From assembly GCA_021772535.1 (NCBI GenBank), contig JAJFLV010000143.1:1-51074 (forward strand): a DNA stretch of 51,074 nucleotides, read 5' to 3'. Within the stretch, counting starts at the first letter, position 1. Every line of letters begins with the position of its first letter. A program made the position numbers and the translations under genes. The stretch comes from Opitutales bacterium (lineage in GTDB: Bacteria; Verrucomicrobiota; Verrucomicrobiia; Opitutales; UBA2987). The notes beneath the pieces were generated by a model. It searched no databases, was not told the origin of the DNA, and was given only the letters and a program-made list of their open reading frames with translations. Of this stretch, positions 26,574 through 34,567 are shown piece after piece.

Positions 26574-27092
26574 TTATTTGAGGTCGGGAACCAAATTCTC
26601 TTTTAAATAATTAATGCAGGAAGGAATGGCTTCGACCAGGTTGTCGCGGCAATTTTCATAGGCTTCCAATTGCATGCCGTAGGGATCGGATACCTGAGTG
26701 TTCGTCGAGGGTTCGATAAATTGCCGGAACAGAACCACCGGCGCCTTAATTTCGAAAAAAAACTCTTTTAACAAATACCGGTGAGAATCGGTCATGCAAA
26801 AGATGACCAGGGAGTTGTCGACGATTTCCTGGGTCAGGGATAGGCTATAGTGGTCTGATAGGTCGAGCCCCACCTTTTGCAATGCGCGAATCGAGTTTTC
26901 GGAAGCCTTTTCTCCTTCGTAAGAGGAGACTCCTGCCGAAATAACCGGAATGGAGCGTAAAGGCTCATCTTCGGCGTTGAGGGCATGCCCGAGAAGCCTT
27001 TCCGCCATCGGGCTGCGGCAGGTATTTGCGGTGCAAACACAAGTGATGAATTTTGAATTCGGCGCCATTTGTGTGAGTTCAGAATGTGGCAT
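26574..27092 (-). CDS. Low-molecular-weight phosphatase, YwlE-like (possible protein-arginine phosphatase)
   Basis: 172 residues from the ATG at 27092, which is preceded by a good AAGGGGAACG ribosome site. The frame extends 16 codons further upstream, but less convincingly. The P-loop is C20-T-A-N-T-C-R26-S (CX5RS), and the general acid is in VSDPYGMQLEAYENC. The residue in position C+4 of the loop is Thr24. In Bacillus YwlE the equivalent Thr11 selects phosphoarginine, whereas tyrosine phosphatases carry a bulkier residue such as Ile or Leu. The sequence therefore favours arginine phosphatase activity, although arginine kinase McsB is not in this window. It is cotranscribed with glyA. Confidence 0.8.
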   Translation of the reverse strand: MPHSELTQMAPNSKFITCVCTANTCRSPMAERLLGHALNAEDEPLRSIPVISAGVSSYEGEKASENSIRALQKVGLDLSDHYSLSLTQEIVDNSLVIFCMTDSHRYLLKEFFFEIKAPVVLFRQFIEPSTNTQVSDPYGMQLEAYENCRDNLVEAIPSCINYLKENLVPDLK

Positions 27093-27232
27093 CGTTCCCC
27101 TTGATTGTAAAGAGGCAATGCTTGCCCGCACCTTATTCACGATAGACGGGTATGGGGCTGTGGAATATTATTTTCAGTGGCCTTTTCAATTGTGTTTTAT
27201 CACCGTTCTCTTTTTTCTCAGGACCTTCTTAT

Positions 27233-28666
27233 ATGCGTGTATATTTTATGGGAATTTGTGGCGTCGCCATGGGCAATGCAGCGATAATGTTGCAAAGCCA
27301 GGGCCACGAAGTGTGCGGCGCCGACAGCGGCGTTTACCCACCCATGGCAGGCACCCTGCAGAAGGCCGGCATCCGTTGTTTTGAGGGTTACGATCCCAAC
27401 CGGCTGGAATCTTTTGCGCCCGACCTGGTAGTTATCGGCAATGCGCTATCCCGGGGCAATCCCGAGGTCGAATGGCTGCTCCAGACGCGCAAATATCCTT
27501 ACACCTCGCTGCCAGCGTTTATTGGCGATACCTTGCTTAAAAGCCGAAAAAATATCGTCGTAACCGGAACTCATGGAAAAACAACCACGGCTGCTTTAAC
27601 CGCAGCGCTGCTGAGGAACTGCGGCAAAAACCCCGGTTACTTTATCGGCGGTCTCCCCCTCGATTTACCTGGCGGCGCCACCTGTGGCGACAGCGCCGAT
27701 CCCTTTGTGATAGAGGGAGACGAGTATGATTCAGCTTTTTTCGATAAACGGAGCAAATTCATCCATTATTATCCTAACATTTTGATTATCAATAACTTGG
27801 AATTTGACCACGGCGATATTTTCCGCGATTTGCAAGATGTGCAGCGTACTTTCAATCATCTGCTTCGCCTGGTTCCGGGCAACGGCTATATCCTGGCCAA
27901 TGGCGACGATCCCAACCTGAAAGAGCTGCTGCCTGTTCCCTGGACGCAAACAATTTTTGCGGGGGAGGGCAGGGGCAACGACCTGCAAATCATCGATTAC
28001 AGCGCCAATGCTGAGGGTTCCTCTTTCTCCCTGGAATGGCGAGGGCGCCCTTGGGGTCGTGTAACCTGGAGCCTGCATGGATATTTCAACGCCCGTAATG
28101 CCGCCCTGGCCGCCCTGTCGGTTGCCCTGACACTCTACCCGGAAGATATTACCCGATTGCCTCTGGATCTTCTGAAAAACATGAAAGGGGTGAAACGGCG
28201 CCAGGAAATTTTGCTCGAATCGGAGGGCTTCGTGCTGCTGGAGGATTTTGGCCACCACCCCACCGCCATTGAACTGACCCTGGAATCCTTGCGCGCCCGT
28301 TATCCTGGATACCAATTGGCTGCCTGTTTCGAGGCTCGCAGCAACACTGCCCGTTCCCCGGTATTCCAGGAGGACTTCTGCAATGCCCTGGCCAGAGCCG
28401 ATAATGTTTTTCTCGGGCCGGTCCATCGTTCTGAAAAACTGATGCCCGGCCTCATTTTGGATACGGAGAAATTAAGTAAAAATCTGAGAGAAAAAGGAGT
28501 CGATGCATCAGCCTTCGATTCGAATGTTCGCCTTTTGGAGGCAGCCCACAACCTTTGTATTCAGGTAGAGCGGAAGAAATTGATTCTCTGTTTCTTTTCC
28601 AACGGTTCCTTCGATGGAGTGATGGAATCTCTCGCTAACCGTTTGCAGAAAGTACAATCGACGTGA
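27233..28666 (+). CDS. mpl: UDP-N-acetylmuramate:tripeptide ligase, murein recycling
   Basis: 477 residues from the ATG at 27233, preceded by AGGA at good spacing. An earlier TTG/ATG frame adds 27 hydrophobic residues without a role. The start MRVYFMGICGVAMGNAAIML is the N-terminal Rossmann motif of Mur ligases. ATP-binding VVTGTHGKTTTAALTAALL and the conserved EGDEYDSAFFDKRSKF and NNLEFDHGDIF follow, all typical for Mpl. The C-terminal domain contains FEARSNTARSPVFQEDF. The enzyme attaches recovered L-Ala-D-Glu-meso-DAP to UDP-MurNAc, so the organism recycles DAP-type murein. Its stop overlaps the xer start by four bases. Confidence 0.92.
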   Translation: MRVYFMGICGVAMGNAAIMLQSQGHEVCGADSGVYPPMAGTLQKAGIRCFEGYDPNRLESFAPDLVVIGNALSRGNPEVEWLLQTRKYPYTSLPAFIGDTLLKSRKNIVVTGTHGKTTTAALTAALLRNCGKNPGYFIGGLPLDLPGGATCGDSADPFVIEGDEYDSAFFDKRSKFIHYYPNILIINNLEFDHGDIFRDLQDVQRTFNHLLRLVPGNGYILANGDDPNLKELLPVPWTQTIFAGEGRGNDLQIIDYSANAEGSSFSLEWRGRPWGRVTWSLHGYFNARNAALAALSVALTLYPEDITRLPLDLLKNMKGVKRRQEILLESEGFVLLEDFGHHPTAIELTLESLRARYPGYQLAACFEARSNTARSPVFQEDFCNALARADNVFLGPVHRSEKLMPGLILDTEKLSKNLREKGVDASAFDSNVRLLEAAHNLCIQVERKKLILCFFSNGSFDGVMESLANRLQKVQST

Positions 28667-29634
28667 AGGCCTCTGCCGACATTGAGATTCCCCCAGGATA
28701 TGAAGAGGAAATCCATAGTTTCCTGGCATATTGCGAACTGGAAAAAGGTCTCTCGAAAAACTCTACTCAGGCCTATGAGCGCGATTTGGCCCAATTTGCC
28801 TTTTTTCTCGTTTCAAAAAATATAGGCGGCTGGCAGGAGGCCCAAACCGGGCATGTAGCTCAATGGATTAAAAGAATGAGCGCCAAAGGCTTCGCCGTGG
28901 CCAGCCTGGCCCGGAAATTATCGGCCCTTAAAATGTTTGCCCGGTATCTTCTTCGGGAGCACAAGCTGGAGAAGGACTTTACTTCATTGCAGGAAGCCCC
29001 GCGGGCGGCTCGAAAATTGCCCGATACTTTGACCAAGGAGGAAGTAGAGCGCCTATTGGCCATTCCCGATCAAGCCTCTCCGCAGGGTGCCCGGGACCGC
29101 GCCATTATGGAATTGGCCTATAGCAGCGGGCTGCGTGTCTCGGAAATTTGTTCGCTCTCCCTACAGGATGTTGATCTGGAAAACGGATTTGTGCGGGTTC
29201 ACTCCGGCAAAGGCGATAAGGACCGGGTGGTTCCCCTGGGAACTGCCGCGATGGAGGCGGTCGATGTTTATATGGCATCGGCCAGACTCCGACTGGTTAA
29301 ACCGAAGACCGGCAGCGCTCTTTTTCTGAGCAACCGGGGAAAGGCCATCTCCCGTAAAACGGTTTGGCTCCGGATGCGCGACTGGTCTGTCAAGGCGGGG
29401 CTTTCCATGCCGGTCAAACCCCATGCCTTGCGTCACTCATTTGCCACTCATTTGCTCGAGGGCGGGGCCGATCTACGGGCCATCCAGGAAATGCTGGGCC
29501 ATGCCGACATTGCCACTACGCAAATATACACCTCTGTTGAAAAGGAGCGATTGTGGGAGCAGCATGCCCGGTTTCATCCCATCAATCGACCAACGTCAAC
29601 TAGTGATCGCGGCGGCGGCTCAAAAGCCCCATGA
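28663..29634 (+). CDS. Tyrosine recombinase XerC/XerD family
   Basis: 323 residues from a GTG whose TGA overlap with mpl (GTGA) suggests coupled translation. The N-terminal SAM-like core-binding domain covers about residues 10-105. The catalytic domain has all six residues of the family: Arg158 (SSGLRVSEI), Lys183 (HSGKGDKDR), His254 and Arg257 (KPHALRHSFATHLLEGG), His280 (MLGHADIATTQ) and Tyr289 (IYT). The sequence and length match the chromosome-dimer-resolving XerC/XerD pair rather than a phage integrase. I could not decide between C and D. The 3' end overlaps convergently with modB by 35 bases. Confidence 0.9.
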   Translation: MKASADIEIPPGYEEEIHSFLAYCELEKGLSKNSTQAYERDLAQFAFFLVSKNIGGWQEAQTGHVAQWIKRMSAKGFAVASLARKLSALKMFARYLLREHKLEKDFTSLQEAPRAARKLPDTLTKEEVERLLAIPDQASPQGARDRAIMELAYSSGLRVSEICSLSLQDVDLENGFVRVHSGKGDKDRVVPLGTAAMEAVDVYMASARLRLVKPKTGSALFLSNRGKAISRKTVWLRMRDWSVKAGLSMPVKPHALRHSFATHLLEGGADLRAIQEMLGHADIATTQIYTSVEKERLWEQHARFHPINRPTSTSDRGGGSKAP

Positions 29635-30256
29635 TCAGCACAACGCAAACCGATACTCCCAAGATAATGGCCGAGAGGATTCCCGCTTGGGCCATTTCGC
29701 CCGCCTCCACGGAAAAGAAAATCGCAATGGGCGCGGTCTGAGTCCTGCCCGGGATATTGCCGGCGATCATGAGGGTGGCGCCAAATTCACCCAGCGCCCT
29801 CATGAAACAGAGGACCAGACCCGCGGCTACCCCGGCCCAACTGAGCGGCAGCATGACCTGCCAGAGAATTCGCCATTCACTGAACCCAAATATACGGGCC
29901 ACATCGATCAATGCGGGATCGATCTGCATGAAGGCCGCCCGGAGAGTCTGGTACATGAGCGGAAATGATACCACCGTTGCTGCAACCACCGCAGCAGGCC
30001 AGGAAAAGACGATGTTTATTCCAATATCTTGCAAAACACTGCCGAGAGGAGATTGTCTGCCAAAAATCAATAAAAGGCCCAGACCGACTACTGTTGGCGG
30101 CAGAGCCAGCGGAAACATCAATATTCCGTCAAGGATATCGAAGGTGCGGCCCTTAAAATGTAAACGCCAGCGCGCCGCCAGCACTCCCAGTACAAAGACG
30201 ATAACCGTGGCTGTGGCCGCAGTTTTAAGGGATATCCAAAGAGCTGAGAATTCCAT
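29600..30256 (-). CDS. modB: Molybdate ABC transporter permease
   Basis: 218 residues with about five transmembrane helices, the usual ModB size. The coupling loop typical of binding-protein-dependent permeases is FMRALGEFGATLMIAGNIPG. IDPALIDVARIFGFSEWRIL precedes it, and LMFPLALPPTVVGLGLLLIF is a ModB hallmark near residues 45-65. Molybdate-binding ModA is encoded upstream (minus strand), separated by 151 bases. No ModC ATPase lies next to them, because the xer gene follows immediately and overlaps the modB end by 35 bases. The ATPase must come from elsewhere or be shared. Confidence 0.9.
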   Translation of the reverse strand: MEFSALWISLKTAATATVIVFVLGVLAARWRLHFKGRTFDILDGILMFPLALPPTVVGLGLLLIFGRQSPLGSVLQDIGINIVFSWPAAVVAATVVSFPLMYQTLRAAFMQIDPALIDVARIFGFSEWRILWQVMLPLSWAGVAAGLVLCFMRALGEFGATLMIAGNIPGRTQTAPIAIFFSVEAGEMAQAGILSAIILGVSVCVVLIMGLLSRRRDH

Positions 30257-30407
30257 TTATGAGTCAGAATTCAGAAGGTAAGAGTTTAGAGACAGGATTC
30301 TGAACTCTGTTTCCTTTCTTCTGTATCATTTAACCTCTCATCCTCCTATAACAATATAGATTGCCTTATTTGTTTATAAGAAATCGGTTATCCCTAAAAC
30401 AGTGGAA

Positions 30408-31172
30408 TCACTTTTCCACAACCCTAAATCCATGGGCTTTAAAAATGGATTTGGCCTCATTGCGGGTTAAAAATTCTAAAAATCGGACCGCTTCCTCCTT
30501 GTTCCGGTTTCCTTCCACAATGCCTGCCGAATACCGTATCGGCGAGTGCAGCCGGGCAGGGATTTCGAAAGCTGTTTTAACAAGTTCGGACCGTGCGGCA
30601 TCACTGGCATAAACGATTCCGGCCTCAACCTGTTCGGTTTCCACATAAGAGAGCACCTGCAAGGCATCTTTTGCATAAACCAGTTTTCCCCTCAATTCAT
30701 TCCATAGACCGAGAGCTTGAAGGGCTTCCCTCGCATATTGGCCCACAGGTACGCTGTGGACCTCACCTATCGCTATTCTGCGAACTTCGGGTCGGGCCAG
30801 ACCGGCAATTTCAGAAAGGGAAACACTTGATCGAGGAGTAACCACCGTTAATCGGTTGGTCAGCAAATGGCGAACGGAATCCGGCTGAATATTTCCCGAT
30901 TGAATGAGATTTTCCATGTGGTTCTCAGCCGCTGAGAGGAGGACGTCCACCGGGGCGCCGTTCTCAATCTGCCGGCGCAATGAACCAGTAGAACCGAAGT
31001 TGAAGGTTACTTCTGTTCCGATGTGTGCCTGCTCATAAATATCGCCGATCCCACGCAGAGGATCCCGCAAACTGGCCGCTGCCGAAACCGTCAAATCAGT
31101 CCGCTCCGTGCAACCGCCCAGGAAAAATACCGACATGCCTATCAGCGTCCCGCTATGTGTCAGCATCTTCAT
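30408..31172 (-). CDS. modA: Molybdate-binding lipoprotein ModA
   Basis: 254 residues. The N-terminus is a lipoprotein signal with lipobox FLGGC (Cys21), so the protein is tethered to the membrane rather than free in the periplasm. The start of the mature domain, LTVSAAASLRDPLRGIGDIY, is the molybdate-binding signature. FNFGSTGSLRRQIENGAPVD and the later AGIVYASDAARS are also typical. The family captures molybdate or tungstate for ModB. The 151-base gap to modB holds AGGAGG at about 30340, but no ORF starts from it. Nothing suggests ModE control here. Confidence 0.9.
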   Translation of the reverse strand: MKMLTHSGTLIGMSVFFLGGCTERTDLTVSAAASLRDPLRGIGDIYEQAHIGTEVTFNFGSTGSLRRQIENGAPVDVLLSAAENHMENLIQSGNIQPDSVRHLLTNRLTVVTPRSSVSLSEIAGLARPEVRRIAIGEVHSVPVGQYAREALQALGLWNELRGKLVYAKDALQVLSYVETEQVEAGIVYASDAARSELVKTAFEIPARLHSPIRYSAGIVEGNRNKEEAVRFLEFLTRNEAKSIFKAHGFRVVEK

Positions 31173-31212
31173 TAGAATGTTAATATATAATAGTTAACTT
31201 ACCTGCAAATTT

Positions 31213-31902
31213 TTAATAGACGGAGAGGGATTTTCCGGTATCCGCCGGAGTTAAATTTAGAATAAAAGGGGCCGCGCGTTCCACCCATTCCTTCGGACTG
31301 TGATAATTCGTTGCCGTTTTTTCACCCATGGTGCTCTGCAGCATCTCGGTGTTAACCGGTCCCGGACTCAGGGGTATGACTGCCATGCCTCGGGGAAGTT
31401 CCTGGGCCAAAGCCTTGGTCAGGCCCTCAATGCCCCATTTGGCAGCGCAATAAGGGGCGATTTGCGGAAAACCAATGCGACCCGCTCCAGAACTGAAATT
31501 GATAATGATACCCCTTCCAACATTTATCATGGCAGGAAGGAATGCCCGCAAGACATTTGCCGTGCCCTTGAGGCCCGAATCGATTACCTTTGAAAATTCC
31601 TCTTCCGGGACCTTCCAAAGCGAGTTGTTTTTATTGATTATGGCAGCGTTGTTAATGAGGAAATCCGGAGTGCCGTATTGCTTCAAGACAAACTTAGCCC
31701 AGTTCCCAACAGCAGGTCCGTTCAAGACATCGACCGACTGAAAACTATGCGGACTACCGGGCTTATCCCGTAATTCGGACAATCGATTTTCATCCCTCCC
31801 GCAACCGGCCACAACATGGCCGAGATCGGCAAATTTCTCTGTCAATGCGCGACCCAACCCCCGTGTGACCCCCGTGATGACGATGGTTTGCGAACAATGC
31901 AT
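31213..31902 (-). CDS. Short-chain dehydrogenase/reductase
   Basis: 229 residues. The nucleotide-binding TGVTRGLGRA (10-19), the NNAA motif (84-87), the catalytic Ser137/Ser138 and the Tyr151-x-x-x-Lys155 pair (APYCAAKWGIEGLTKALAQE) are in order. The classical SDR fold predicts NAD(P)-dependent oxidation or reduction of a small alcohol, ketone or sugar. The substrate is not evident. It lies 40 bases upstream of modA on the same strand and could be part of that transcription unit, although no functional link is apparent. It diverges from the MBL hydrolase gene across about 165 bases. Confidence 0.88.
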   Translation of the reverse strand: MHCSQTIVITGVTRGLGRALTEKFADLGHVVAGCGRDENRLSELRDKPGSPHSFQSVDVLNGPAVGNWAKFVLKQYGTPDFLINNAAIINKNNSLWKVPEEEFSKVIDSGLKGTANVLRAFLPAMINVGRGIIINFSSGAGRIGFPQIAPYCAAKWGIEGLTKALAQELPRGMAVIPLSPGPVNTEMLQSTMGEKTATNYHSPKEWVERAAPFILNLTPADTGKSLSVY

Positions 31903-32066
31903 GATGCTTGATGCGAAATACAGGTTTGTTTGTCGAGTCCTGAAACCAGTATTCGTTCAACTCTGAAACCCGCTGAGGACAGCTCGTTTCACCATCCTGC
32001 GTCCCACAAGTTTGTGTAAAAACGTTTTCACTTGCCATCCCGCAACCTGTTTGCGGCCATAGTTTG

Positions 32067-32849
32067 ATGGAGATCATTTTCATGGGCACCGGCACTTCAC
32101 AGGGGGTCCCCATGATCGCTCATGATGCTCCCGGTCTCGATTTGGATAACCCGAAAAACTGGCGCACCCGCCCCAGCATCCATGTGGAAATGGATGGCTG
32201 CCACATCCAGGTCGATGCCGGGCAGGAGTTTCGCATCCAATGCTTGCGGGAAAACATCCGGCAGATCGACCATTTCATTTTAACCCATCGGCACGCCGAC
32301 CACGTTATGGGGATGGACGATTTGCGGCGGTTTTGCACCTTGCGTGAATCTACGGCTCTGCCGGTTTACAGCACCGCTGACGGACTGCGCTGCATCCAGA
32401 GTATATTTCCTTACGCGGTCAATCTGGAGAAGCCGATCAACCGGTTTTATCCGGTTTTTAATTTGAATGAGATGCCACCGGTTCTCGAGGTGGAGGGCGG
32501 CCAAATCATTTCAACTCTACTGTCACACGGCCCGGTGGAGACGTTGGGTCTGGTTTTTATCGAGCGCAGTACTGGAAAAAAAGCGGTTTACTTTACCGAT
32601 TGCAAGGAAGTGCTTCCCGAACAGCGGGAGATGGCCAGAGGGGCCGAAGTAGTAATTCTTGATGCTTTGCAACAGAGAAAACACCCCACCCACATGTCTA
32701 TTGATGAAGCGGTGGAAACCGCCCGCGATATTGGCGCCGGCCAAACTTATTTCACCCACATGGCCTTTCTGGTGGACCATGAAACCGTCGATAGTGAACT
32801 GCCCGCCGGAATCTCCCTGTCTTACGATGGGCTTCGCCTGCAATTGTAG
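32067..32849 (+). CDS. MBL-fold metallohydrolase, PhnP/cyclic phosphodiesterase-like
   Basis: 260 residues from the ATG at 32067. The N-terminus MEIIFMGTGTSQGVPMI is the usual start of PhnP-like hydrolases. The metal-binding motif is THRHADHVMGMDDLR (His74, His76, Asp78, His79). Further ligands are probably SHGPVETLG and YFTDCKEV with the Asp-Ala-Leu element VVILDALQQRKHPTHMS, and FTHMAF near the end. The relatives cleave cyclic phosphodiesters or the phosphonate-pathway cyclic ribose phosphate, but no phosphonate genes lie here. It converges with accA. Substrate assignment is not possible. Confidence 0.85.
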   Translation: MEIIFMGTGTSQGVPMIAHDAPGLDLDNPKNWRTRPSIHVEMDGCHIQVDAGQEFRIQCLRENIRQIDHFILTHRHADHVMGMDDLRRFCTLRESTALPVYSTADGLRCIQSIFPYAVNLEKPINRFYPVFNLNEMPPVLEVEGGQIISTLLSHGPVETLGLVFIERSTGKKAVYFTDCKEVLPEQREMARGAEVVILDALQQRKHPTHMSIDEAVETARDIGAGQTYFTHMAFLVDHETVDSELPAGISLSYDGLRLQL

Positions 32850-32886
32850 AAAACTTATTCGCGGAAGAGAAATCGGTCCGCTTCGC

Positions 32887-33909
32887 TTATTCGTTGGCCG
32901 CTTTGGGAGAAGGGTGGGGCGGGAGGCTTTGAGCATCGCCCTCCGGGGGTTCTTCAATAACACCGATGTCTCGGTATTTTTGGTACCTGTTGGTTTTGAG
33001 CGCTTTAGGTGAAAAAGCCCGTAATTTCTTCAAGTGCCGGGAAATCGCCTCACGGACATTTTCGCTTGCCTGGTCGGGGTTGCGATGGGCCCCGCCGAAT
33101 GGTTCGGGAATAATTTCGTCGGCCACACCGAGGCGGTAGAGATCCTGTGCGCTGATTTTCATCGCTTCGGCCGCTTTGGAGGCATGCGACCTGTCCTTCC
33201 AGAGGATTGCTGCGGAAGCCTCTGGAGAGGCTACCGAGTAATAAGCGAATTGCAGGATGAGAATGCGATCGGCCACCCCTATGCCGATGGCTCCGCCGGA
33301 GCCGCCCTCACCAATGACAATGGCAATGATGGGGACGGGAAGCTGGCTCATTTCAAGTAGGTTAACTGCAATGGCCTCCGCCACATGGCATTCTTCCGCA
33401 TTGATTCCCGGGTAGGCGCCGGGAGTATCGATGAAAGAGATCACCGGTAGCTTGAAATTGGCCGCCATTTTCATGAGGCGGTTCGCTTTGCGGTAGCCTT
33501 GGGGTTGCGGCATTCCGAAGTTTCGCCGTAAATTTTCCCTGGTTCCTCTGCCTTTTTGCTGAGCCAGCAGCATGACCGGCTTTCCTTCAAAAAAAGCTGT
33601 GCCACCGATGAGGGCCTGGTCGTCCCCCATCCGCCGGTCCCCGTGAAGTTCCTGAAAATCGTCAAAAATCGCGTTGATATAATCGAGAGAATAGGGCCTC
33701 AGAGGGTGCCGCGCCAATTGCACTTTTTGCCAGGTGGTCAGGTTGGCGTAAATTTCCCGGCGGGTCGCCTCGATTTTTTTTTCGATCGCTCCAATCTCTG
33801 GTTTCACATCTAGCTTATGTTGGCGAGAGGTGTCTTGGAGAACCGATAGCTGCTGCTCGAGGTCGCGTAGCGGTTTTTCGAATTCGAGCGTGTGCTGCGG
33901 TTTGTCCAT
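32887..33909 (-). CDS. accA: Acetyl-CoA carboxylase carboxyltransferase subunit alpha
   Basis: 340 residues, a little longer than the E. coli protein (319). It makes malonyl-CoA with AccD and biotin carrier protein in fatty-acid synthesis. Hallmarks are the N-terminal helical part (DLEQQLSVLQDT), LARHPLRPYSLDYI, GDDQALIGGTAFFEGKPVML, RGTRENLRRNFGMPQPQGYR, FIDTPGAYPGINAEE and the oxyanion loop IGEGGSGGAIGIG. The C-terminal 40 residues are a basic and Pro-rich extension without a domain. It converges with the MBL gene over a 37-base gap. Confidence 0.95.
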   Translation of the reverse strand: MDKPQHTLEFEKPLRDLEQQLSVLQDTSRQHKLDVKPEIGAIEKKIEATRREIYANLTTWQKVQLARHPLRPYSLDYINAIFDDFQELHGDRRMGDDQALIGGTAFFEGKPVMLLAQQKGRGTRENLRRNFGMPQPQGYRKANRLMKMAANFKLPVISFIDTPGAYPGINAEECHVAEAIAVNLLEMSQLPVPIIAIVIGEGGSGGAIGIGVADRILILQFAYYSVASPEASAAILWKDRSHASKAAEAMKISAQDLYRLGVADEIIPEPFGGAHRNPDQASENVREAISRHLKKLRAFSPKALKTNRYQKYRDIGVIEEPPEGDAQSLPPHPSPKAANE

Positions 33910-34006
33910 GTTTTAAGAGCTATCGGTTATAAGAGCCGGGGAACGATTCTGTCAATGTAACTTGGCTGGTGGCAGCTACGATTCCAGAAGGCTCTTGATC
34001 TTTAAT

Positions 34007-34369
34007 TCAAGGATTTTCTTTTTCGGCCGGAGGAGGACTCTTGAGTTCGTCTTTCCAGCTTAATGTGCGGGCTTTGGCGCCAAACTTTTCAGCATTTTCC
34101 TTATCTCCTCGTTCCATCCAGATTCTGGATAAACTGGTATGGATATGTATGTCATGGGGGCAAATGGCAAGGGCCTTTTCTGCTGCCTCCAAGGCTTCAT
34201 CGAGAAGCCGCAGGGAGAAACATACCTCCGCCATGGCATGCCAGGCAGCAAAAGACTGCCCGTCCAGGCGAACCGCCTCCCGCAGCTTTTCCAGAGCGGT
34301 TTCGTTATCGCCCAAGGTAAAATCAAGGGTGGCTTCTTCCACCATAATCTGAACAGGGTCCCGGCTCAT
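34007..34369 (-). CDS. TPR-repeat protein
   Basis: 120 residues made largely of three tetratricopeptide-type helix pairs. The residues fit W-LG-Y-A-F-A-P spacing: LDFTLGDNETALEKLREAVR, AWHAMAEVCFSLRLLDEALE with AAEKALAICPHD, and IHTSLSRIWMERGDKENAEK. The C-terminus is charged and proline-rich. No signal peptide. It presumably mediates protein contacts. It lies about 200 bases upstream of the lexA gene, on the opposite strand, so the two may share regulatory DNA. Nothing else about its role is visible. Confidence 0.75.
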   Translation of the reverse strand: MSRDPVQIMVEEATLDFTLGDNETALEKLREAVRLDGQSFAAWHAMAEVCFSLRLLDEALEAAEKALAICPHDIHIHTSLSRIWMERGDKENAEKFGAKARTLSWKDELKSPPPAEKENP

Positions 34370-34528
34370 CTAATTTTGGAGATAGAATTGGAGTTGAAGA
34401 TGGAGATGCAGGGATAAGATGGGATCTGCTCTCAAAGGGGCAACTTTATTTCGTAGAGGTTTTCCCCATCATGGTGGCAGAGCTTTTTGAGTTTTTTCGG
34501 GGACCTGAATATTTTTTTCATTGAGGGC

Positions 34529-34557
34529 TTGACACTGGACAGACGTTCAACTATACA
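34529..34557 (+). promoter_or_regulatory. Near-consensus sigma-70 promoter of lexA
   Basis: TTGACA (34529-34534) and TATACA (34552-34557) are separated by exactly 17 bases. The predicted start of transcription is near 34563-34566, almost at the ATG (34568). With no purine-rich ribosome site before the ATG, the message would be leaderless or nearly so. This is the clearest promoter in the window. Confidence 0.75.
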
Positions 34558-34564
34558 TTTGACC
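34545..34564 (+). promoter_or_regulatory. Candidate LexA operator overlapping the lexA -10 element
   Basis: The 20-base stretch GTTCAACTATACATTTGACC is an imperfect palindrome with 7 of 10 positions paired. Outer half-sites are GTTCAA and TTGACC. It covers the -10 hexamer of the lexA promoter, the usual place for an autoregulatory LexA site. It does not match the Verrucomicrobia consensus TGTTC-N4-GAACA published for V. spinosum. Binding is inference. Confidence 0.4.
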
Positions 34565-34567
34565 ATT

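Noticed and set aside
27731-28426. A 231-codon minus-strand frame opposite mpl
   Set aside because: It is antisense to an intact Mur ligase and has no domain or start signal. The same applies to long antisense frames over the M20 gene (8003-8665) and lexA (34583-35146).
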